Source: a virus. From it: a stretch of DNA of 64,000 bases. The notes beneath the pieces were generated by a model that was given only the letters and a program-made list of their open reading frames with translations, did not search any database and was not told where the DNA came from. The stretch covers positions 37,306-101,305 of the IMG/VR virus record IMGVR_UViG_3300032783_000063; one strand, written 5' to 3'. Position numbers and translations under genes: made by a program. Position 1 is the first letter of the stretch; each line of letters starts with the position of its first letter. Positions 8,168 through 15,180 of the stretch are shown here, in pieces.

Positions 8168-8362
8168 TGTCACGGACGCGCGGCCCTTGACACGCAGTCC
8201 AGGGACAACGGGACATCGCGCCTGCCGTGGCCGTCGCTGGCGGAGGATGAGCTGGCGCGGTTCGCGGCGAAGCGGCTGTCCGAGGAGATGGCTGAACGGC
8301 AGCGGCAGGGCCAGGCCGCCAGGGCCAGGGCTGTGGCCGGGGACTCTGGTGATGCGGCGTGA
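8168..8362 (+). pseudogene. 5'-truncated ORF remnant
   Basis: Frame open from the TGA at 8165-8167 to TGA 8360-8362, reading ...RDNGTSRLPWPSLAEDELARFAAKRLSEEMAERQRQ..., a natural helical protein end. No ATG, GTG or TTG exists before the internal ATG of SEEMA, so the 5' part appears lost. Its stop overlaps the GTG of the next gene (GTGA), the normal operon arrangement here. It therefore probably marks a recombination junction between the leftward and rightward modules. Confidence 0.5.
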
Positions 8363-8706
8363 GAACCGACCTGCGTATCGCCTGCGACCGTTGCGGCATC
8401 GACGCCCCGGACATGCCCGACGTTCTGCGCTGGCTGATCAGCGATGAGGCCGGTGGCGGTGTCCCCGCTGTCTGCCCGGCTTGCCAGACCCTGGCTGAGA
8501 GGGGTCTTGTCGCAGCGGCTCACGAGGGGCTCCGGTGGATTCATGACAACGCTGGTGTAGGCGGTCCGGGGACGATGTTCCTGGATTACGTGTCCTGTGT
8601 CGGTGACCAGCTGGTTCGCCGTCGTCATCGCCGGGGTGACCATTCCCGGTGTTACGCGGACGACGGCTGCCGTTCTGCGGGGGCGCGTGTGTTACCGCCG
8701 GGGTGA
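8359..8706 (+). CDS. zinc-ribbon hypothetical protein (115 aa)
   Basis: GTG 8359 overlaps the preceding stop. Residues 10-13 (CDRC) and about 39-42 (CPAC) form a four-Cys ribbon. The central part (HEGLRWIHDNAGVGGPGTMFLDYVS) looks natural, while the Arg-rich C-terminus may be out of its ancestral frame. Function unknown. Confidence 0.5.
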   Translation: MRTDLRIACDRCGIDAPDMPDVLRWLISDEAGGGVPAVCPACQTLAERGLVAAAHEGLRWIHDNAGVGGPGTMFLDYVSCVGDQLVRRRHRRGDHSRCYADDGCRSAGARVLPPG

Positions 8707-9275
8707 CCCCGGATATGCGGAACGGCCGGGGTTACCACGCCCGGCCGCCCGCCAAACCAGCCCGGCTCCCTCAACAGAGCCGTCCAACAGCACCGGATCC
8801 CCACCGTCAAGAGAGGCCCAGATATGGAAAGAGTACCGGAAGAGGCCGACAGAACCACTGCTCCCCGGCCGGCTGCGTCCCGGCTGCATCGCATCAGCAA
8901 AGGCCGGTGGGGGTCGCACCTCTCGCACCCGCTCCGCGCTGGCTCGGGTCAGAGGAGGCGTCGCACCTCTCCCGCCCGCGCCGCAGGGCCCTGGCCTCGG
9001 GCGCTGTGCTCGGCGCGGGGGGCGCGGGAGGACCCGGACCGACCACAATGTCCGCCGATGAGTCGCACCTCACGCGGCACCAACTGCCCGGCCCCAGTGC
9101 AAACCAGTGTCACACCTCCCCGACCGCGAGGCCCGGCAGAGGGCCTACAGCAGCACGCATGGCCACCGCCACCCGGACCACACAGCGCTGCTGGCGCCAG
9201 CTCGAACAGGCCGGCTGGCTGTCACCGGCCCTCCGGCTCCATCCCGCCCTGAGACTTCGCGGCCGCTGAGGAGCC
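8707..9275. other. non-coding GC-rich stretch downstream of tnpB, with TCGCACCTC repeats
   Basis: No convincing gene: frames are open on several strands only because of high GC. The 9-mer TCGCACCTC occurs at 8914-8922, 8961-8969 and 9063-9071, with a variant at about 9110. This interval should contain the right end of the TnpB element and the target-matching (guide) part of any tnpB-associated RNA. Confidence 0.4.
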
Positions 9276-10832
9276 TCATGCCCTCATGTCGCCCCTCTGA
9301 GCGGTCAGGCAGCCTTGCGTACGGGCCCGCCGTCTGCGGCGGTGCTTACGTGTGCGCGGCGGCCCCAGGCCCCAGGCAGACGGCACCAGCGCGCCAGACG
9401 GCTCCGCGGCGCTCGGGAGTCGCGCGGCCTCTATGGAGTTAGGAGAGTTCACGGGCTGCTCCCTGACGGGTTGGCATATCTCCCGTGCTGCCACCGTTTG
9501 CGCCACGGCGGTAAAGCGATCCTTAATGTTACCTGCTGCGATTATGTCGGCGTGCCCTGACAATCCGCATCCGACACATTGGAACACGGCCCGGCTCGGC
9601 CGGTTCGCTGCGTCGACCAGCCCGCAACCGGGACACGTCTGCGACGTGTGCGGGGCCGGGACTTTCACCAGGGTCGTCTTGTAGGCAACGAACTGCTGGA
9701 GCTGATACCAGTTCCCGGCGAGGATCTCTCGGTTCAGCCCCGTCTTCTGTTTCACGTTCCGGCCCGGGGCGTCTTCGGTGCCTTTCGCTGATGCGGTCAT
9801 GGCGGACACGTCCAGGTTCTCCATCACCACGGTCGCGTATCTGGCCGCCAGCGCCCTGGAGGCCAGGTGAGCGCCTGCGGTGCGCTGCCTGGTCTCATGC
9901 TGCATCAGCTTCAGGTGCGCCATCTTGTCCCGCAGATACCTGCGCGAATGCTTCCAGCAATCACAATCGTGACCATCAGCGCCTGGCGGGGGGCAGTAGC
10001 CACGGAGCAGATGCGCGCGCCCATTCCGCTGGGTCCAGGTGTCGTGCCGACACGGGTTCAGCCGCCGTTTGCGGGCCATCGCAACCTGCAGCCGCCGTTT
10101 CCGCTCCTGCTGACCAGCAGACAAGCCAGGTGCGTCGTATGTTTCGCCATCCGACGTCATCGCCGTCACCGTCACGCCACGATCCACGCCCACCACCCCG
10201 GACGTCGCAGGCTGCCGCACCTCTGCAGTGTCATATTGGACAGTCGCCCAGTACCGGCCTGTGTCATCCACTCGCAGCGACGCGAACCCCACCAGCGTGT
10301 CCTCGGGCAGCACCCGGTGATAGCGGATCTTCACCAGGCCGATCGCACCGGGCACCTTCAACATGGCCCGGCCAGGACGGCCCGGCCGGATAACACCCGG
10401 CAGCGGACACCGCACCGAGCCCTCCTGCGTCTGCCAGTACAACGACCCGCCCTTATGAACCGACCGGAACCGAGGCGGACTGGACGGCTTGCCTTCCTTC
10501 AGCATCGTGAAATGCCGCGTCCACGACGCCGACAACTGCCGCAGGGCACCATGCAGCATCACCGACGGCACTATGGTGAATGGGTGGGTCTGGCCGTGAT
10601 GCCGAAACTCGCACCCCGCCTTGCGTGCTACCGACACCGCATAGCTGAGGCTCATGCACGACTCGACCCCGGCGTGATGCTTCCACCGGTCCAGCTGCGA
10701 CGCCACAGCCTCATTGAAGAACGCCGTCACCCCGGCGCGCTGCAAGGCGAATGTCTCAGCCTGGGCGGGCGATAACTCGGCGGCGTACACCTGGGCGCGC
10801 TTGTAACGCACCGGGACAACTAGCTGAGACAT
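9276..10832 (-). CDS. tnpB: TnpB-family RNA-guided nuclease (IS200/IS605- or IS607-type)
   Basis: A 518-residue protein with the TnpB RuvC triad: D217 in GVDRGV, E339 in VMENLDV and D429 in GHADIIAAGNI. The zinc ribbon CPGCG...CVGCG is at 400-422. TnpB proteins are RNA-guided DNA nucleases that cut the empty donor site and help retain the element. No tnpA transposase is adjacent, so the copy may be non-autonomous. An unusual Cys/His-rich insertion (about 259-295, including C261, H263, C280, H288, C290, C292) lies between RuvC I and II. The tail after residue 445 is Arg/Pro-rich and probably overlaps the omega RNA. Confidence 0.9.
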   Translation of the reverse strand: MSQLVVPVRYKRAQVYAAELSPAQAETFALQRAGVTAFFNEAVASQLDRWKHHAGVESCMSLSYAVSVARKAGCEFRHHGQTHPFTIVPSVMLHGALRQLSASWTRHFTMLKEGKPSSPPRFRSVHKGGSLYWQTQEGSVRCPLPGVIRPGRPGRAMLKVPGAIGLVKIRYHRVLPEDTLVGFASLRVDDTGRYWATVQYDTAEVRQPATSGVVGVDRGVTVTAMTSDGETYDAPGLSAGQQERKRRLQVAMARKRRLNPCRHDTWTQRNGRAHLLRGYCPPPGADGHDCDCWKHSRRYLRDKMAHLKLMQHETRQRTAGAHLASRALAARYATVVMENLDVSAMTASAKGTEDAPGRNVKQKTGLNREILAGNWYQLQQFVAYKTTLVKVPAPHTSQTCPGCGLVDAANRPSRAVFQCVGCGLSGHADIIAAGNIKDRFTAVAQTVAAREICQPVREQPVNSPNSIEAARLPSAAEPSGALVPSAWGLGPPRTRKHRRRRRARTQGCLTAQRGDMRA

Positions 10833-11102
10833 GCTGTAACCGTACTGCTGGAGTCCGACAGTGCAGGGTCACTGCCGGGCCAACCTGCCCGCCCGGCAGA
10901 GTGGGCGAAGTGACCTGGCGCGAAGATGGCCACTACCTGCCGCTGCCAGGGCACCCAGGAGGGATTGCACCATCATCCAGGACATGCTCAGTGCTTAGGA
11001 ACACTGTGCGGCCTGACTTGCCAGTGACATTCCGCTACGTCGACACACGACAAGGGCGCCACGCTCCCGAGGGAACACGGCGCCCTGTCCTACACCCCGC
11101 GG
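10833..11102. other. non-coding spacer at the tnpB 5' side
   Basis: No credible gene. It should contain the left end of the TnpB element and its target-adjacent motif. I could not fix exact element boundaries by eye. Confidence 0.35.
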
Positions 11103-11657
11103 CTACCCGTCGATCGTGAACTCGTAGTCCAGCACCCACTGGGAGGCCGCCACAACATGCACGCACACCTCAACCGCCCGGCCTTCAGCAGTCCAGCCCA
11201 CGTGGAAGATCTCCGTCACGAACTGGTCAGGGTCCAAGCCGAGCGCGGTCGCCTCGGCCTCGGTGGGCCGCCGTGACCTCACCGCCTCGGTGATCCTGGT
11301 CTGCGCGTAGCCGAGCTCAGCAAACCGCGACACGATCCCGCCCGGCCCCGAGTCCTGGTCGACGAGCCGGGTGCCGTCTGCGATGTCAGTCGGGATAAAC
11401 GATGTGGCGAGCTGGACCGTGACCCCGTCCGCGGCCATGCGGCGACGACGGGCCACCACCGGCACGCCCTCGTGAATGCCCAGCACGCGGGCGACGTCTG
11501 CCGACGCGGGAACGCGGCTGACCTCGACTTCTGAGTGCGGTTCGAGGCCGAGGCTGCGGATCTCGGCGTCGAACGCGCCACGGCCGCCGTTGCGTTCGCG
11601 CGCCTGGCGGTTGTAGCGGGTTACTGCGTTGCGGTGGATGACTGGGATCGTGCGCAC
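11103..11657 (-). CDS. UTRA-domain protein lacking a DNA-binding domain
   Basis: GTG 11657 follows AAGGGAGCACA. The product (184 aa) begins directly with the linker seen after the winged helix of GntR/HutC regulators (RTIPVIHRNAVTRYNRQARERNGG) and continues as a UTRA ligand-binding/dimerisation fold. The HTH is absent. It lies downstream of a full-length GntR-UTRA gene and could modulate it by heterodimer formation; that is an inference. Alternatively it is a decayed paralogue. Confidence 0.65.
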   Translation of the reverse strand: MRTIPVIHRNAVTRYNRQARERNGGRGAFDAEIRSLGLEPHSEVEVSRVPASADVARVLGIHEGVPVVARRRRMAADGVTVQLATSFIPTDIADGTRLVDQDSGPGGIVSRFAELGYAQTRITEAVRSRRPTEAEATALGLDPDQFVTEIFHVGWTAEGRAVEVCVHVVAASQWVLDYEFTIDG

Positions 11658-11726
11658 TGTGCTCCCTTTTCTTGTCGTGCGGTTATGTTGCGCTGCCATT
11701 GAGCGGTAGCGCGTCGTAGACGAGAG

Positions 11727-12476
11727 CTACCCGACAGGCTCCGGGTCCACCGCGTAGTCGTAACTGACTACCTGGTCAGGGGGCAGCACGTGCTCACCGT
11801 AGATCAGCACACCAGCATCGTCGGACCATACGTTCGTCGTGGCCAGGATCGGGGTGCCGATCGGAATACGCAGCGCACCCGCCTCTCGCGCATCTGCCGC
11901 CCGGCCGCGGAGATGATCCCGGCCGTGCGTGACACGCCGCCCCGTCACCGACTCAACCACACGAACAGTGCCGTCCGCCAGCGGCTCCGGTGATGTGAGC
12001 TCAGCTGCGAGCGGGCTGGAGCCGATCGGCGGCACCCAGTCCACCGACAGCATCTGCGGCCGGGCCCTCTTGTAAGTGACCTCTTCACGTCGGTTGACCA
12101 CCGTGCCGATCGGGATGCCCAGCAGTTCAGCCACATAGTTGGGTGCGGTGACCGTCTCTGCGGCGTTGACGATGATCCGTTCGCCGTTGGTGGTGGAGCG
12201 GCGCGGCCCGCCGCCTGTAATACGGTCACGGGCAGACTTGGTGATGATCTCCTTGTCGGCGACAAAAGACCCTTGGGGACTGGTCCAGATGGCGCCTTCT
12301 ACCTGAAGCTGGCTGATGGCCCGGGCGGCCGTGGCTACTGAGATGCCCCAGTCGGTGGCGATCTGGCTGATGGGCGGGAGCTTCTGCCCGGGAACAAGGT
12401 CACCATCGAGGATCGCGGTGCGGTAGTGATCCGCCACCTGTACGTAAACAGGTAGTGGCCGGTCGGCGCGTGGCAT
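11727..12476 (-). CDS. GntR family regulator, HutC/UTRA type (KorSA-like)
   Basis: ATG 12476 follows GGAGGCGGACCTTA. The 249-residue protein has an N-terminal winged helix (PLPVYVQVADHYRTAILDGDLVPGQKLPPISQIATDWGISVATAARAISQLQVEG, residues about 7-62) and a C-terminal UTRA domain. Regulators of this type (KorSA of pSAM2, TraR/KorA of Streptomyces plasmids) repress transfer and replication genes. Divergent orientation from the 12631 operon, with a palindrome between, fits that role. Confidence 0.8.
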   Translation of the reverse strand: MPRADRPLPVYVQVADHYRTAILDGDLVPGQKLPPISQIATDWGISVATAARAISQLQVEGAIWTSPQGSFVADKEIITKSARDRITGGGPRRSTTNGERIIVNAAETVTAPNYVAELLGIPIGTVVNRREEVTYKRARPQMLSVDWVPPIGSSPLAAELTSPEPLADGTVRVVESVTGRRVTHGRDHLRGRAADAREAGALRIPIGTPILATTNVWSDDAGVLIYGEHVLPPDQVVSYDYAVDPEPVG

Positions 12477-12583
12477 TAAGGTCCGCCTCCTGAGGTGGGG
12501 GTCCTTTGGCAGCGTACTCATAGATCTACTGCCCAACCGTATTCTAGTACACGAGTGCTTGTGCTGTGTACGGTGCAGGCGTA

Positions 12584-12601
12584 TGCTGTATACAGACAGC
12601 A
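12584..12601 (+). promoter_or_regulatory. candidate GntR operator upstream of the transfer operon
   Basis: TGCTGTATACAGACAGCA has perfect 6-bp arms (TGCTGT/ACAGCA) and contains TGTATACA, close to the GTNTANAC core bound by HutC-type GntR proteins. Related GTAC-centred sequences occur at about 12545-12572. The site lies 30 bases before the ATG at 12631 and between divergent genes. Confidence 0.55.
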
Positions 12602-12630
12602 ACGGAACGCAACCGAAGGGAGCACGCAGC

Positions 12631-12864
12631 ATGAGCGCCCCCACCATCACCAGCGCACACCCCCCGCTCACCGTGGAGCAGGCCGACATACTCACCGAGG
12701 CCATCGCCGACGCCATCACATTCCGGCAGCCCCACCACGACTGCCCGGCCTGCATGTGGGAGCCCATCCCGTGGGCCTGTGTCGAGCATTTCGCCGACGA
12801 GGCCCGCGCCGAGGCATACATCTCCCTCGCCGCCGAGCTCGGCCTGGAAGCACCGGAGGTCTAG
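12631..12864 (+). CDS. hypothetical protein, first gene of rightward operon (77 aa)
   Basis: GAAGGGAGCACGCAGC precedes ATG 12631. The product is acidic and helical, with HHDCPACMWEP...C...H, a possible small zinc site. Stop TAG abuts the next ATG. As first gene under the GntR operator it may be made early in element activation. No family recognised. Confidence 0.6.
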   Translation: MSAPTITSAHPPLTVEQADILTEAIADAITFRQPHHDCPACMWEPIPWACVEHFADEARAEAYISLAAELGLEAPEV

Positions 12865-13092
12865 ATGCCTGACGAACTAGCAGTCACGCCGATCGTTACC
12901 GGCAGCCCCGTCAAGTCGATCGCATATCTCGTCGGCTACGGCGAATACGACGACCAGGTAATCCTGTGTGTCTGCGTGGACGCGCGTGACGCCGCAATGC
13001 AGGCCGACGAGTGGAACCGCACCGGCCGCGAACGGATGCATGACAAAGCGTGGATCGAGACGGTGGACTTCATCCCCGCAGGCGGCTCCTGA
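12865..13092 (+). CDS. hypothetical protein (75 aa)
   Basis: Begins immediately after the previous stop and shares a base with the next ATG (TGATG at 13090-13094). The protein has a central VILCVCVDARDAAMQADEWNRTGR segment. Function unknown; operon packing supports it as real. Confidence 0.6.
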   Translation: MPDELAVTPIVTGSPVKSIAYLVGYGEYDDQVILCVCVDARDAAMQADEWNRTGRERMHDKAWIETVDFIPAGGS

Positions 13093-13376
13093 TGTCTGAC
13101 TGCGACCTGAACACTGAAAGCCCTCACATCGCCATGTCGGCGCCCGCCCGGTATGGCAAGAGCCCCGGCAAGTTCCTGCGGCTGGTCCCCCCCGACGGCG
13201 ACTATTACGCGAACGTCCTGGACGAGGAACTCGTGCAGACCGTCACAGCCCTGTGCGCTGAATGCGCCCACTGTCACCAGCCGGTCCGCCGCGAGCACGG
13301 CGGCGTCTGGTGCCACGTGTTCGCGTTCGACATGTTCATGTGCCCCGGCGTGCCAGAACCGGAGGCAGCGTCATGA
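13092..13376 (+). CDS. zinc-finger protein (94 aa)
   Basis: Starts MSDCDLNTESPH at 13092 within TGATG. Near residues 57-80 CAECAHC...H...C forms a likely zinc ribbon (ALCAECAHCHQPVRREHGGVWCH). Its stop overlaps the next ATG. Role in the operon unknown. Confidence 0.6.
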   Translation: MSDCDLNTESPHIAMSAPARYGKSPGKFLRLVPPDGDYYANVLDEELVQTVTALCAECAHCHQPVRREHGGVWCHVFAFDMFMCPGVPEPEAAS

Positions 13377-13645
13377 TCTGGGTGATGGGCGGGTCGATGG
13401 CCCTGTTCCTGGTTGTGATCGTCGGTTTCGGCGTGGCTGTGGTGGCCGAGCTTCTCGGCGGCGGCCGCCGGGCTGATAGGCCGCGGCTGCGGGACGCGGA
13501 TGTGGCCCTGGCCGTGGACGCAGCCCGGCAGGCCGCCTACGCCCAGGGCCAGGCAGACCAGGCCAGCCAGACGTTCGACGCCTACATCGCCGCCGGTCTT
13601 GACGACGTGGAGGCGTTCGCGAACGGCGAGCGGAGGCAGCCATGA
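13373..13645 (+). CDS. single-pass membrane protein (90 aa)
   Basis: N-terminal hydrophobic helix at residues 5-28 (MGGSMALFLVVIVGFGVAVVAELL), followed by a basic, helical cytoplasmic tail rich in Ala/Gln/Asp. Joined to both neighbours by ATGA overlaps. It resembles the next protein in layout (TM plus ROAAY-like helix, both reading RQAAY), so the two may be paralogues. Confidence 0.6.
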   Translation: MIWVMGGSMALFLVVIVGFGVAVVAELLGGGRRADRPRLRDADVALAVDAARQAAYAQGQADQASQTFDAYIAAGLDDVEAFANGERRQP

Positions 13646-13938
13646 CCGCCTGGGCTGTCCTCGGCGCCATGTTCGTATTCCTGTGCCTCGTCTTCGCCGC
13701 CGGCGAATGGGCGTTCGACATCGTCGGTGTGCGCCGCCGGTATTACGCGTGGCGGCTGGACCGGTGGGAGGCATCCCGGCAGGCCGCCTACGACCGGGCC
13801 GTCGCCGACCAGGAAGAAGAGGAACGCTACGTCCGCGCCGCCGCGGCCGCCGTGCAGGACGAAGCCTGGGACGACATGGTGGCCAAGGGCCTCGACCTCC
13901 TCGAGGCGTGCGCCAATAACGAGAGGACGGACTGGTGA
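13642..13938 (+). CDS. membrane protein with acidic tail (98 aa)
   Basis: A transmembrane helix at residues 3-22 is followed by a charged helix (RQAAYDRAVADQEEEERYVRAA). The RQAAY motif and the DDM/DDVEAF-like C-terminus echo the preceding gene, suggesting duplication. Probably part of the element's transfer membrane components, by context only. Confidence 0.55.
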   Translation: MTAWAVLGAMFVFLCLVFAAGEWAFDIVGVRRRYYAWRLDRWEASRQAAYDRAVADQEEEERYVRAAAAAVQDEAWDDMVAKGLDLLEACANNERTDW

Positions 13939-14387
13939 TGCACACCGTATCGACGTACAGCCCGCAGCTTGTGCTGGATGTCACTGACATGGCCTGGGCG
14001 GATGACGGCGACTGTCAGTACGCCGACCCGGAACTGTGGTTCCCCGCGCCGGGCGAACGGGCCGAAGAAGCGAAATCCATCTGCGCGCAGTGCCCGGTGA
14101 AAGCGGAGTGCCTGGCGTATGCGATGCCCCGCAGCGAGCTGGAGGGCATCTGGGGCGGGACGTCGCAACGTCAGCGTGCCCGCATGCGGGTCAAGGCCCA
14201 GCTGGCGCCCAGGAAGCACGCTGAGGCGGCGGCGCTGGCCGCGGAAGGCATGAAACGGTGCACCCGCTGCCGCCACCCGAAGCCCTATGCGGAGTTTTCG
14301 CTGGATTCCCGTTCACGGGACGGGCGGCGGCCGGATTGCAAGGCGTGCCTGTCGGCGCGCGGGTGGCGGAAGGAGAAGGCGGCATGA
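13938..14387 (+). CDS. WhiB-type iron-sulfur regulator fused to a C-terminal zinc ribbon
   Basis: About 149 residues. WhiB signature: Cys near 26, then C49-x2-C52-x5-C58 (SICAQCPVKAEC) and the GIWGGT turn, expected to bind a 4Fe-4S cluster and contact sigma factor region 4. Beyond the normal end is CTRCRHPKPYAEF...DCKACLSARGW, a second four-Cys module as seen in HNH-like zinc ribbons. GTG 13935 is an alternative start. Inference: it controls transfer genes. Confidence 0.85.
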   Translation: MHTVSTYSPQLVLDVTDMAWADDGDCQYADPELWFPAPGERAEEAKSICAQCPVKAECLAYAMPRSELEGIWGGTSQRQRARMRVKAQLAPRKHAEAAALAAEGMKRCTRCRHPKPYAEFSLDSRSRDGRRPDCKACLSARGWRKEKAA

Positions 14388-14962
14388 ACGCCCGCGAGAA
14401 ATACGCCCGCCACCACGACAGACCTGAAGGGAACACCATGAGCCAGCCATCTGACACGACACCCGGGGCAGCCCGCCTGAACGAGATCCGCGCCCGCGAG
14501 CAGGCCGCCACGCCCGGCCCGTGGGGCTGGCGCGGACACCTGAGCCAGTCCGTTGAACTGCGCACGATCGGCCAGGGCGGCAAGCGGATCATCACGACGA
14601 TGCGGCAGGACCCGTGCATCGGCGGGACCGAAGACATCGGCCTGTTCCTGCACGACGACCCATGCCAGACCTGCCGCAAGGCATTCGAGACCGGGGAACT
14701 GGTCGAGCCCTTTCAGTGTGAGAAGCCCGAGAATCTGGATACCGTCTGGGTCTGGGGACCGAACGATGCTTGCGAGCCGGTCAACAAGTACGCCAAGGCC
14801 GAGGTACTCGAATGGTCTGACCACGTGTACCGCGACGATGTGAAGGACACCACGCATCCGGACGCCGAGTTCATCGCCCACGCCCGCGAAGACATCAGGT
14901 TCCTCCTGGACATCATCGACGGCATGCAGGAGCAGGTCCGGGATCGTGACGGTGCGGCATGA
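14384..14962 (+). CDS. Ea22/Ead-like phage protein
   Basis: The product contains REQAATPGPWGW near the N-terminus and DAEFIAHAREDIRFLLDIID near the C-terminus, the two conserved ends of small phage proteins often labelled Ea22/Ead-like. A middle insert carries CxxC (PCQTC) and a second Cys. Start ATG 14384 overlaps the WhiB stop and has GGAGAAGG before it; ATG 14438 with GAAGGGAACACC is equally plausible. Function unknown. Confidence 0.6.
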   Translation: MNAREKYARHHDRPEGNTMSQPSDTTPGAARLNEIRAREQAATPGPWGWRGHLSQSVELRTIGQGGKRIITTMRQDPCIGGTEDIGLFLHDDPCQTCRKAFETGELVEPFQCEKPENLDTVWVWGPNDACEPVNKYAKAEVLEWSDHVYRDDVKDTTHPDAEFIAHAREDIRFLLDIIDGMQEQVRDRDGAA

Positions 14963-15180
14963 CTACGACCACTGTTTTGCAGCCGGGGCGGGCGCACCGG
15001 AACGTCAGGCGCGCTGTCCGGCTGTGGCGCAAGCACAAGGCTGCGGCGGCCGTGATGGCCGCTGCGGCGGCCGCTGAGGTTGTCCTGTGGGCGGCGTGGA
15101 CTGTGGTCGCCCTGGCCCTGGCCGTGGCTGTGGCGGGCGTGTCGCGGGCCGCCGCTTACATCAGGGGACGGCGGTCATGA
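14959..15180 (+). CDS. small membrane protein (73 aa)
   Basis: Residues about 28-62 are a long Ala/Val hydrophobic stretch (one or two helices), with a basic N-terminus and RGRRS at the end. ATGA overlaps on both sides place it directly before the coupling ATPase, with which it may associate. Confidence 0.6.
   Translation: MTTTTVLQPGRAHRNVRRAVRLWRKHKAAAAVMAAAAAAEVVLWAAWTVVALALAVAVAGVSRAAAYIRGRRS

Noticed and set aside
8824-9252. 142-codon ORF in the tnpB downstream region
   Set aside because: Low-complexity Pro/Arg-rich translation with several overlapping frames equally open; no ribosome site or motif.
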